A stretch of 64,000 bases of DNA from Acidovorax sp. Leaf160. GTDB taxonomy: Bacteria; Pseudomonadota; Gammaproteobacteria; Burkholderiales; Burkholderiaceae_C. Shown here piece after piece: positions 52,755 through 61,540 of the stretch. The notes beneath the pieces were generated by a model. That model worked only from the letters and a program-made list of their open reading frames with translations. It was not told the DNA's origin and did not search any database. The stretch spans positions 191,843 through 255,842 of the forward strand of contig NZ_LMOV01000025.1 in NCBI RefSeq assembly GCF_001424265.1. Reading direction: 5' to 3'. Both the position numbers and the translations under genes were made by a program. How positions within the stretch are numbered: the stretch's first letter is position 1; every line of letters begins with the position of its first letter.

Positions 52755-55133
52755 ATGCCGCCTCCAGCCAAAGCCCCGTCCACCCCACCCGCCTCGCCTG
52801 CCTGGTGGCGTGTCCTTTTGCGAGTGCTCGCCTGGATCGTTGGCATCGGAGCCGCCCTGGGCCTGGCCGGCGTGCTGACCATCGCCGTAGCGCTGGCCGT
52901 GGCCTATCCCAACCTGCCTGACGTGTCGGATCTGGCGGACTACCGCCCCAAACTGCCGCTGCGCGTCTACTCGACAGAGGGCGCGTTGCTGGGTGAGTTC
53001 GGCGAAGAGCGGCGCAATCTGACCCCCATCCAGGACATCCCCAAGGTGATGACCGATGCCGTGCTGGCCATCGAAGACGCCCGCTTCTTCGAGCATGGCG
53101 GCGTCGACTACAAGGGCGTTGTCCGCGCGGCGCTGGCCAACCTGGGCCGGGTGAAGAGCCAGGGCGCGTCGACCATCACCATGCAGGTGGCCCGCAACGT
53201 CTACCTGTCGTCGGAGAAAACCTTCACGCGCAAGATCTACGAGATCCTGCTGACGTTCAAGCTCGAGCACCTGCTGACGAAAAACCAGATCCTCGAGATC
53301 TACATGAACCAGATCTATCTGGGCAACCGTGCCTACGGTTTCTCCGCTGCAGCGGAAACCTATTTCGGCAAGCCGCTCAAGTCCATCTCCATCGCCGAGG
53401 CCGCCATGCTGGCCGGGCTGCCCAAGGCCCCATCGGCCTACAACCCGATCAGCAACCCCAAGCGGGCGCGCATCCGCCAGCAGTACATCATCGAGCGGAT
53501 GCAGGAAAACGGCTTCATCACGGCCGAGCAGGCCGCAGAGGCCAAGGCCGAGGACCTCAAGCTGCGCTCCGGCAACGACAGCACCCGCATCCACGCCGAA
53601 TACGTGGCGGAAATGGCGCGCCAGCTGATCTTCGCCCAGTACGGCAACGAGGCCTACACGCGTGGCCTGAACGTGTACACCACGCTCAATGCCGGGGACC
53701 AGGAAGTGGCCTACACCGCGCTGCGCAGGGGCATCATGGATTACGAACGCCGCCAGCATTACCGTGGCCCCGAAAAGTTCGTCACCCTGCCCGACGACCC
53801 CCAGGAAGCCGAAGATGCGATTGACGATGCTTTGTCAGGCCACCCGGACAACGGCGACGTGCTGTCTGCCGTGGTGCTGCAGGCCAGCGCCAAGAAGATC
53901 GTGGCTGCCCGTGCCAATGGCGAGCCGTTCGAGATCACCGGCGATGGCCTGAAGCCCGTGCAGTCGGGCCTGAGCGACAAGGCGCCGCCCAACATCAAGC
54001 TCCGCCGGGGCGCCATCATCCGCGTGGTGCAGACACCGAAGAAGACCTGGGAGGCCACGCAGCTGCCCGAGGTCGAAGGCGCCTTCGTCGCCGTCGATCC
54101 ACGCTCGGGTGCCATCAAGGCCCTGGTCGGCGGCTTCGATTTCGACAAGAACAAGTTCAACCACGTGACCCAGGCCTGGCGCCAGCCCGGCTCCAGCTTC
54201 AAGCCGTTCATCTACTCGGCCGCGCTCGAAAAGGGCTTCACGCCCGCGACGGTGATCAACGATGCGCCGCTCTTCTTCAGTGCCGGCGTCACTGGCGGCC
54301 AGCCGTGGGAGCCCAAGAACTACGACGGCAAGTACGACGGCCCGATGACGATGCGCACCGGCCTGGCGCGCTCCAAGAACGTGATCTCGATCCGCATCCT
54401 GCAGGCCGTCGGCCCGAAGAACGCGCAGGAATGGGTGAGCCGCTTCGGTTTCGACGCCGAGAAGCACCCACCCTACCTGACGATGGCGCTGGGCGCGGGC
54501 TCGGTTACCGCGATGCAGATGGTGTCGGCGTACTCCGTGTTCGCCAACGGCGGCTACCGCGTCAACCCCTACCTGATCAGCCGCGTGACCGACCACAAGG
54601 GCCGCATCCTCTCGGACTTCCAGCCACCGGCGACGGCCGAAAACCCCCGGGTGATCGAGGCGCGCAACGCCTTCATCACCAACAGCCTGCTGCAGGAAGT
54701 GACCCGCTCGGGCACCGCGGCCCGCGCCCAGGCCACGCTCAAGCGCCCGGACATCTACGGCAAGACCGGCACCACCAACGATGCGGTCGATGCCTGGTTC
54801 GCCGGCTTCCAGCCCACCATCGCCGCGGTCACCTGGATCGGCTACGACACACCACGCAACCTGGGCAGCAGGGAAACCGGCGGGGGCCTGAGCCTGCCGA
54901 TCTGGATCAGCTTCATGGAGCGCGCCCTGAAGGGCGTGCCGGTGGCCGAACCCACGGTGCCGGCCGGCGTGACGAACGTGGGCGGCGAGTGGTTCTACGA
55001 CGAGTACGCACGCAATGCCGGCATCGCCAGCGTCGGCATGGAAGACCACGCGCCTGCAGCGCCGGGCACGGCGCCACCGGCTCCGCCGCCGGCCGAGGAA
55101 CGCAGCCGCATCCTGGATCTGTTCCGCAACTGA
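52755..55133 (+). CDS. mrcA: Penicillin-binding protein 1A (bifunctional class A)
   Basis: The 792-aa peptidoglycan glycosyltransferase/transpeptidase has an N-terminal membrane helix at about residues 25-50. The GT51 domain has catalytic Glu107 in AIEDARFFEHGGVD, with QGASTITMQVARN following. An OB-like insert and then the transpeptidase domain follow, with SSFK (Ser480-Lys483), the SxN motif in RSKNVIS and GKTGTT. The C-terminus is Ala/Pro rich. Divergent from pilM, a placement conserved in betaproteobacteria and gammaproteobacteria. Confidence 0.97.
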   Translation: MPPPAKAPSTPPASPAWWRVLLRVLAWIVGIGAALGLAGVLTIAVALAVAYPNLPDVSDLADYRPKLPLRVYSTEGALLGEFGEERRNLTPIQDIPKVMTDAVLAIEDARFFEHGGVDYKGVVRAALANLGRVKSQGASTITMQVARNVYLSSEKTFTRKIYEILLTFKLEHLLTKNQILEIYMNQIYLGNRAYGFSAAAETYFGKPLKSISIAEAAMLAGLPKAPSAYNPISNPKRARIRQQYIIERMQENGFITAEQAAEAKAEDLKLRSGNDSTRIHAEYVAEMARQLIFAQYGNEAYTRGLNVYTTLNAGDQEVAYTALRRGIMDYERRQHYRGPEKFVTLPDDPQEAEDAIDDALSGHPDNGDVLSAVVLQASAKKIVAARANGEPFEITGDGLKPVQSGLSDKAPPNIKLRRGAIIRVVQTPKKTWEATQLPEVEGAFVAVDPRSGAIKALVGGFDFDKNKFNHVTQAWRQPGSSFKPFIYSAALEKGFTPATVINDAPLFFSAGVTGGQPWEPKNYDGKYDGPMTMRTGLARSKNVISIRILQAVGPKNAQEWVSRFGFDAEKHPPYLTMALGAGSVTAMQMVSAYSVFANGGYRVNPYLISRVTDHKGRILSDFQPPATAENPRVIEARNAFITNSLLQEVTRSGTAARAQATLKRPDIYGKTGTTNDAVDAWFAGFQPTIAAVTWIGYDTPRNLGSRETGGGLSLPIWISFMERALKGVPVAEPTVPAGVTNVGGEWFYDEYARNAGIASVGMEDHAPAAPGTAPPAPPPAEERSRILDLFRN

Positions 55134-55275
55134 TCCGGGGCACCGGCGGGGCGGGCGGGCGGAGATCCGCGGCGAGAGACCTGCCCGGCACCCGGGGTGC
55201 GGGCCGGGACGTCCGCCGGCGGTGGGTCATCAGCCCTTGCGGCCGGCCTGCCCACCCCTGCCCTGCCAGCGCAAC

Positions 55276-55605
55276 TCAGTGGTCGAAGCGCAGCGGCATG
55301 CCCGCCTGCTGGCTGGCGTTGTCGTTCAGCGCCGCGAAGAACTCCAGACCGCCCTTGGTGTCCTGCCACTGCGCGCCATCGAAGCGATAGTGGTAGCCGC
55401 CGGTGCGCGCCGCGAGCCAGATCTCGTGCAGGGGCTTTTGCTGGTTGATGACGATCTGGCTGCCATTGGCGAACGTGATGGTGATCATGCCGCCCACCCG
55501 CTGGGCGTCCAGGTCGGCGTCGGTGGCGTCGTTGATCCGGTCGCAGGCTTGTTCCACGGCCAGCAGGAGTTTTTCGGCCTGGTCCAGAAATTCGAGGTCC
55601 GTCAT
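55276..55605 (-). CDS. cyaY: Frataxin homologue CyaY
   Basis: The 109-aa iron-binding modulator of Fe-S cluster assembly reads [20 protein letters not shown]. It shows the acidic first helix, [20 protein letters not shown] and [20 protein letters not shown], all typical of the family. It is divergent from lptM with only 9 nt between start codons. Confidence 0.97.
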   Translation of the reverse strand: MTDLEFLDQAEKLLLAVEQACDRINDATDADLDAQRVGGMITITFANGSQIVINQQKPLHEIWLAARTGGYHYRFDGAQWQDTKGGLEFFAALNDNASQQAGMPLRFDH

Positions 55606-55614
55606 TACAATTTG

Positions 55615-55929
55615 ATGATGTTGAGAGCTTCCCAAATTCTAGTCAGGACGATCGCCCTTGCCGCGAGCATGGCGGCAGTCGCCGGCTGCGGCCAGCGGGG
55701 GCCGTTGTTTCTGCCGACCGAGCCGGCTGCGGCCCAGCGCGCCACCCTGCCGCAAACGCTGACGCCGTTCGTGCAGCGGCAGCAGGCGGCCCAGCCACCC
55801 GCTGCCAGCCCCGCCCCAGCGGCACCGCCGGCCACCCCTGACGCCCCTTCCAGCGCCACTCCCTTGGTGCCCGCATCTCCCGACTCGCCGGCCTCTGCTG
55901 CTTCTCCCGCCTCGCCTTCCAAGCCATGA
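55615..55929 (+). CDS. lptM: LptM-like small lipoprotein
   Basis: The 104-aa lipoprotein has lipobox VAGC followed by GQRGPLFLP, the invariant LptM/YifL motif (CGQKGPLYLP). A long Pro/Ala/Ser tail follows. LptM aids maturation of the LptDE lipopolysaccharide translocon in E. coli. The order cyaY-lptM-lysA is conserved. ATG at 55615 or 55618. The stop overlaps the lysA start (ATGA). Confidence 0.88.
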   Translation: MMLRASQILVRTIALAASMAAVAGCGQRGPLFLPTEPAAAQRATLPQTLTPFVQRQQAAQPPAASPAPAAPPATPDAPSSATPLVPASPDSPASAASPASPSKP

Positions 55930-57218
55930 CCACGCCCTCCCCCCTGCCCGGCCACCCGCACATCGCCTACCGCGGTGACGCCCTGTTCATCGAAGCGCTG
56001 CCCCTGTCCGATCTGGCGCGCGAGCACGGCACGCCGCTCTACGTCTATTCGAAGGCGTCGATGCTCTCGGCGCTGGCCGCCTATCAGCGCGGCTTCGCGG
56101 GCCGCAAGGTGCAGATCTGCTATGCGATGAAGGCCAACTCGTCGCTGGGCGTGCTCCAGGTCTTCGCGCAGCAGGGCTGCGGGTTCGACATCGTCTCGGG
56201 CGGCGAGCTGCAGCGCGTGCTGGCTGCGGGCGGCGATCCGCGCAAGATCATCTTCTCCGGCGTGGGCAAGACGCGCGCCGAGATGCGCAATGCGCTGGCC
56301 ACCGGCATCGGCTGCTTCAACGTGGAGAGCGAATCGGAGCTGGACGTGCTGAGCGAAGTCGCCGTGGCGATGGGCACCCGGGCGCCGATCAGCATCCGCG
56401 TGAACCCGAACGTCGACCCGAAGACCCATCCCTACATCTCCACTGGCCTCAAGGGCAACAAGTTCGGCGTGGCCCATGAGCGCACGCTGCAGGCATACCA
56501 GCATGCCGCCTCGCTGCCCGGTTTGCAGGTGGTGGGCATCGACTTCCACATCGGCTCGCAGATCACCGACGAGACGCCCTACCTGGACGCCACCGACCGC
56601 CTGCTCGACCTGGTGCAGGCCATCGAAGGCGCGGGCATTCCCATCCACCACATCGATTTCGGTGGTGGCCTGGGCATCAACTACAACGGCGACACGCCAC
56701 CCGAAGCCGATGCCCTGTGGGCCAAGCTGTTGGCCAAGCTGGACGCACGGGGATATGGCGACCGGCAATTCATGATCGAGCCGGGCCGCTCGCTGGTGGG
56801 CAATGCCGGCGTGTGCCTGACCGAGGTGCTCTACGTGAAGCCGGGCGAGCAGAAGAATTTCTGCATCGTCGATGCCGCGATGAACGACCTGCCCCGCCCG
56901 GCCATGTACCAGGCGTTCCACGCCATCGTGCCGCTGCAGGCGGGCGGCAGTGCGGCGGCGCTTGAGCAGGTCTACGACGTGGTCGGCCCGGTCTGCGAGA
57001 GCGGCGACTGGATCGGCCGCGACCGTGCGCTGGCGGTGCAGCCCGGCGACCAATTGGCGGTGCTGTCGGCAGGCGCCTACTGCAGCTCCATGGGCAGCAA
57101 CTACAACACCCGCGCCCGCCCTGCCGAGGTGCTGGTGGATGGCGCCACGGCGCACCTGATCCGCTCGCGCGAGACGGTGAGCGATATCTTCCGCTGCGAG
57201 CAGCTCGTCCAGGCCTGA
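55926..57218 (+). CDS. lysA: Diaminopimelate decarboxylase LysA
   Basis: The 430-aa fold-type III PLP enzyme makes L-lysine from meso-diaminopimelate. The PLP Lys69 is in CYAMKANSS. HIGSQI, IDFGGGLGINY, EPGRSLVGNAG and the catalytic Cys in CESGDWIG are present. It overlaps lptM by 4 nt. dapF, the usual next gene in many genomes, does not follow here. Confidence 0.98.
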   Translation: MTTPSPLPGHPHIAYRGDALFIEALPLSDLAREHGTPLYVYSKASMLSALAAYQRGFAGRKVQICYAMKANSSLGVLQVFAQQGCGFDIVSGGELQRVLAAGGDPRKIIFSGVGKTRAEMRNALATGIGCFNVESESELDVLSEVAVAMGTRAPISIRVNPNVDPKTHPYISTGLKGNKFGVAHERTLQAYQHAASLPGLQVVGIDFHIGSQITDETPYLDATDRLLDLVQAIEGAGIPIHHIDFGGGLGINYNGDTPPEADALWAKLLAKLDARGYGDRQFMIEPGRSLVGNAGVCLTEVLYVKPGEQKNFCIVDAAMNDLPRPAMYQAFHAIVPLQAGGSAAALEQVYDVVGPVCESGDWIGRDRALAVQPGDQLAVLSAGAYCSSMGSNYNTRARPAEVLVDGATAHLIRSRETVSDIFRCEQLVQA

Positions 57219-57288
57219 CCACGCCCCGGCCGCGCCCCCCCTGGCTCATCGGGCCGAGGCGGCGCCCCGGCCGGCGCTTCACGCCTGC

Positions 57289-57302
57289 TTGACGCGCATC
57301 AA
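57289..57302 (+). promoter_or_regulatory. FNR/ANR-type box upstream of the diiron protein gene
   Basis: TTGACGCGCATCAA matches the FNR consensus TTGAT-N4-ATCAA at 9 of 10 positions. A -10-like TACAGT lies at 57325-57330. A start site about 57337 would put the box centre at -41.5, the classic class II activator position. Inference from sequence only. Confidence 0.55.
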
Positions 57303-57361
57303 GGGCCCTGCGGCAGTGCGGCCCTACAGTGGCCGTTTCCACTGCCCAGAAGACCGCCGCC

Positions 57362-58180
57362 ATGGCCCAGCCGCCCGTTGAGCTCTACCGCGATGCGCAG
57401 CATGCCTGCCTGATGTTCCCCGACCTGATCGAGGAAGGCGGCCAGGCCGTGCAGGCCAACCAGTTCCTCATCGTCGACGGCGACACGGGCGCCATCATCG
57501 ACCCCGGTGGCAACCTGGCGTTCAACGAACTGTTCGTCGGGATGAGCCAGCACTTCCCGCCGCACAAGCTCTCCTACCTGATCGCCTCGCACGCCGACCC
57601 GGACATCATCGCCTCGCTGGACCGGTGGATGACCAGCACGCGTGCCACCCTCGTCATCTCCCGCGTGTGGGAGCGGTTCGCACCGCACTTCACCAAGGTC
57701 GGCAAGACCGAGAACCGCGTGATCGGCGTGCCCGACGAAGGCGGCCACCTGCCGCTGGGCCGCCATGAACTGGTGCTGCTGCCCGCGCACTTCCTGCACT
57801 CCGAGGGCAACTTCCACTTCTACGACCCGGTGAGCCGCATCCTCTTCACGGGGGATCTGGGCGTGTCGATGACGAGCGGCGCCGAGGCCCGCGTGCCGGT
57901 GACCCAGCTTGCGCCGCACATTCCGCGCATGGAGGGCTTCCACCGGCGCTACATGGTGTCCAACAAGATCCTGCGGCTCTGGACCCGCATGGCACGGCAG
58001 CTCGACATCGCCATGCTGGTGCCGCAGCACGGCGCGCCCATCCTGGGCCCGGCGGCCATCCGGGACTTCTTCGACTGGCTGGACCAGCTGCAGTGCGGCA
58101 TCGACCTGTTCGGCGAAGCCGCCTACCGCCTGCCCACCGCGCGGATCGACCCGTCGGTGCGGGGCGGCCCAGGCCGCTGA
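57362..58180 (+). CDS. Beta-lactamase-fold diiron protein (ODP/flavodiiron-core type)
   Basis: The 272-aa metallo-beta-lactamase-fold protein has diiron-type ligands instead of the zinc HxHxDH motif: His77-x-Asp79-x-Asp81 (SHADPDI), His146 (HFLHSEGN), Asp165 (FTGDLG) and His223 (VPQHGAP). The spacing fits the flavodiiron protein core (H-x-E-x-D ... H ... D ... H). It lacks the flavodoxin domain, as do the oxygen-binding diiron proteins (ODP) of bacterial chemotaxis and O2 sensing. Its role here (O2 sensing or scavenging) is inferred. An FNR-type site lies 60 nt upstream, so expression under low oxygen is likely. The start at 57362 is preferred over a GTG at 57329. Confidence 0.85.
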   Translation: MAQPPVELYRDAQHACLMFPDLIEEGGQAVQANQFLIVDGDTGAIIDPGGNLAFNELFVGMSQHFPPHKLSYLIASHADPDIIASLDRWMTSTRATLVISRVWERFAPHFTKVGKTENRVIGVPDEGGHLPLGRHELVLLPAHFLHSEGNFHFYDPVSRILFTGDLGVSMTSGAEARVPVTQLAPHIPRMEGFHRRYMVSNKILRLWTRMARQLDIAMLVPQHGAPILGPAAIRDFFDWLDQLQCGIDLFGEAAYRLPTARIDPSVRGGPGR

Positions 58181-58200
58181 GGGCACGGCCGGAAATACAA

Positions 58201-58258
58201 GCCAAATAGAGCTTTTGCGCCCACCAATCAAGCACCTTATGCTATCATTTTAATAGCA
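58201..58258 (-). repeat. Dispersed intergenic repeat, copy 7
   Basis: The core GCTATCATTTTAATAGCA (58241-58258) is followed on the minus strand by GGTGCTTGATTGGTGGGCGC and TTTGGCTT. It lies between the converging diiron-protein and msrQ genes. Confidence 0.65.
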
Positions 58259-58261
58259 TAA

Positions 58262-58885
58262 TCACTGTCGAGGCGGCACTTTCAGTCGCTGGGTGCGCCT
58301 GTGGTTCCAGACCCGCCAGGCCAGCAGCGCCGCGATGATGGCCGCGTAGATCGCGACCTCGCCGAAATGGTTCTTGCCCGCGCGCATCCAGAAGAAATGC
58401 AGCAGCGCGAGTGCAGCGACGGCATAGACGGTGCGGTGCAGGGCCTGCCAGCGCTTGCCCCCCAGCCAGCGGATCGCCCGGTTGAACGACGTGGCAGCCA
58501 GGGCGAGCAGCAGCACGAAAGCCAGCATGCCCACCAGAATGAACGGACGCTTGGCGACATCGAGCACGATTTCGCCCAGGTCGAACCCCATGTCGAACCA
58601 GCTGTAGCACAGCAGGTGCAACAGGGCATAGAAAAAGACGAACAGCCCCAGCATGCGCCGGAAACGCGCCAGCGGCGCCAGACCGAACTGCACGCGCAGC
58701 GGCGTGACGGCCAGCGCCACGCACAGCAGCCGCAGCGTCCAGTCGCCCGTGGAGCGGATCAGCGCCTCGGCCGGGTTGGCGCCCAGCTGGTTGGCCAGCG
58801 CGCCATAGAAGAGCCAGGCGAACGGCCCCAGGCACAGCGCGAACACCACCGGCTTCGCGGCCGGATGCAGCAACCACTTCTTCAT
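58262..58885 (-). CDS. msrQ: MsrQ, heme-binding membrane subunit of the MsrPQ repair system
   Basis: The 207-aa integral membrane b-type cytochrome has about six helices, with His ligands in LLHLLCYSW and ALHRTVYAVAALALLHFFW. MsrQ passes quinone electrons to periplasmic MsrP, which reduces methionine sulfoxide in proteins. It lies 118 nt downstream of msrP on the same strand. Confidence 0.94.
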   Translation of the reverse strand: MKKWLLHPAAKPVVFALCLGPFAWLFYGALANQLGANPAEALIRSTGDWTLRLLCVALAVTPLRVQFGLAPLARFRRMLGLFVFFYALLHLLCYSWFDMGFDLGEIVLDVAKRPFILVGMLAFVLLLALAATSFNRAIRWLGGKRWQALHRTVYAVAALALLHFFWMRAGKNHFGEVAIYAAIIAALLAWRVWNHRRTQRLKVPPRQ

Positions 58886-59003
58886 GCAATGCGGCCCGCA
58901 AGGGACGGTATGCGCGGCGCCCACGCTTCGGGCGCAGCGGCCCCGGAAGAGAACCGGCCGCGGGCAGCCAGCGCCTGACTGTCGTCCATCAGCATCGGGA
59001 GTA

Positions 59004-60002
<999 letters not shown>

Positions 60003-60178
60003 GGGTCGATCTCCGGGTCTTGAGGGGCGGCAGCGGGGCGCGGCGACGTCGGTCAATCTAACTGAATCGCGCGGGCTGCGCTGGCCCTCGGCTTTTTGCG
60101 AAAACGCGGGGGCATGCTAGGTACGCAGGCCGCCCCCGGCTGGATCACCGGCAGGCGTGCAGCCCCTCCCCTGCCTGG

Positions 60179-60204
60179 CGCTTTAGCCCCCGGGGGCTAA
60201 AGCG
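60179..60204. other. 26-bp perfect palindrome covering the ccsA stop codon
   Basis: The half-site CGCTTTAGCCCCC (60179-60191) is followed directly by its exact complement to 60204. The TAG stop of ccsA is inside the right arm. No T-run follows on the minus strand, so it is not a standard intrinsic terminator, though it could form a tight hairpin in either transcript. Confidence 0.6.
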
Positions 60205-61540
60205 TGCCGTAGCTGTGCAAGCCGCTCAGGAACATGTTGACCCCGAGGAACGCGAACGTGGTGACGGCCAGCCCCACCAACGCCCACCAGGCCGACACCG
60301 CGCCGCGCAATCCCTTGAGCAGCCGCATGTGCAGCCAGGCGGCGTAGTTCAGCCACACGATCAGGGCCCAGGTCTCCTTCGGGTCCCAGCTCCAGTAGCC
60401 GCCCCAGGCCTCGGCGGCCCAGAGCGCGCCCAGCACCGTGGCGATGGTAAAGAAGGCGAAGCCGACCGCGATCGACTTGTACATCATGTCGTCGAGCACC
60501 TCGAACGCCGGCAGGCGCGCCGCGATGTGGCGCCGCCCCAGCAGGATGCCGGCCACGATGAAGGCCGAGATGCCGAAGTAGACCATCCAGTAGCCTCCGC
60601 CGTTGCCGTCCGCGCCGCCCTGGCGGAACACGATGGGCTCGAAGCACAGCACCACGCCCAGCAGCCACAGCGGCGCCAGTCGCCACCAGCGGGTTTCACT
60701 CGCCTGCAGCTTGATGAGGTAGGCAAACGCCACCATGGCGGCGAGGGCGAAAGTGCCGTAGCCGATGAAGTTGGCCGGCACGTGCAGCTTCATCCACCAG
60801 CTCTTCAGGGCCGGCACCAGGGGCTGGATCTCATGGGCCTCGCGCACCACCGTGTACCAGAGCAGAAAGCCCACCGCCGCGCTGACCACCAGCATGACGA
60901 AGCCGCCCAGCGCGCGGGTCTTGTACTGCGCCTCGTAGTAGAGGTAGAAGGCCGCCGTCATCCAGCAGAACAGCACGAACACCTCGTACAGGTTGCTGAC
61001 CGGGATGTGGCCGATGTCGGGGGCGATCTGGTAGCTCTCGTACCAGCGCACCATGGTGCCGATCAGCGCCATGGCGATGGCCGTCCAGGCCAGGCGCGAG
61101 CCGATCAGCATCAGCGTCTGGCCTTCGCCGCGCGAGAACATGCCGATCCAGTAGAACGCGGTGCTCATGAAGAACAGCATGCTCATCCAGAGGATGGCGG
61201 ACTGGCTCGACAGGAAGTATTTCAGGCCGAACACGGTGTCGGCCCGCGCCAGGTCGCCCGTGCCGCCTTGTTGATAAAGCCCGATGGCCAGCAGCGAGCA
61301 GCCCGCCACCACCAGCGCCAGCACCCGCAGGGGCCGCCAGAACCAGCCCAGCCACACCATGCAGGGAATGGCGCCGAGCAGGATGCCTTTTTCGTACCCG
61401 TCCATGGCCGCGCCATAGCGTTGCAGGGTGAACAATCCCCCCACGGCCACGATGGCGGCGAACAGCCAGTCGAAAGCGGTGCGGCGGGCGAAGAACCCTT
61501 CGTTCAGCGTGACCGTCGTGGTGGAGGTGGCGGTGTTCAT
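60197..61540 (-). CDS. ccsA: System II cytochrome c biogenesis protein CcsA/ResC
   Basis: The 447-aa polytopic protein has about ten membrane segments. The heme-handling WWD domain is AWGGYWSWDPKETWALIVW. Conserved His are in LHVPANFIGYG and WLNYAAWLHMRLLKG. With ResB it makes the heme exporter and cytochrome c synthase. It starts at ATG 61540, overlapping the resB stop (ATGA). A much longer in-frame stretch upstream is antisense-like extension through resB and was not used. Confidence 0.97.
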   Translation of the reverse strand: MNTATSTTTVTLNEGFFARRTAFDWLFAAIVAVGGLFTLQRYGAAMDGYEKGILLGAIPCMVWLGWFWRPLRVLALVVAGCSLLAIGLYQQGGTGDLARADTVFGLKYFLSSQSAILWMSMLFFMSTAFYWIGMFSRGEGQTLMLIGSRLAWTAIAMALIGTMVRWYESYQIAPDIGHIPVSNLYEVFVLFCWMTAAFYLYYEAQYKTRALGGFVMLVVSAAVGFLLWYTVVREAHEIQPLVPALKSWWMKLHVPANFIGYGTFALAAMVAFAYLIKLQASETRWWRLAPLWLLGVVLCFEPIVFRQGGADGNGGGYWMVYFGISAFIVAGILLGRRHIAARLPAFEVLDDMMYKSIAVGFAFFTIATVLGALWAAEAWGGYWSWDPKETWALIVWLNYAAWLHMRLLKGLRGAVSAWWALVGLAVTTFAFLGVNMFLSGLHSYGTL

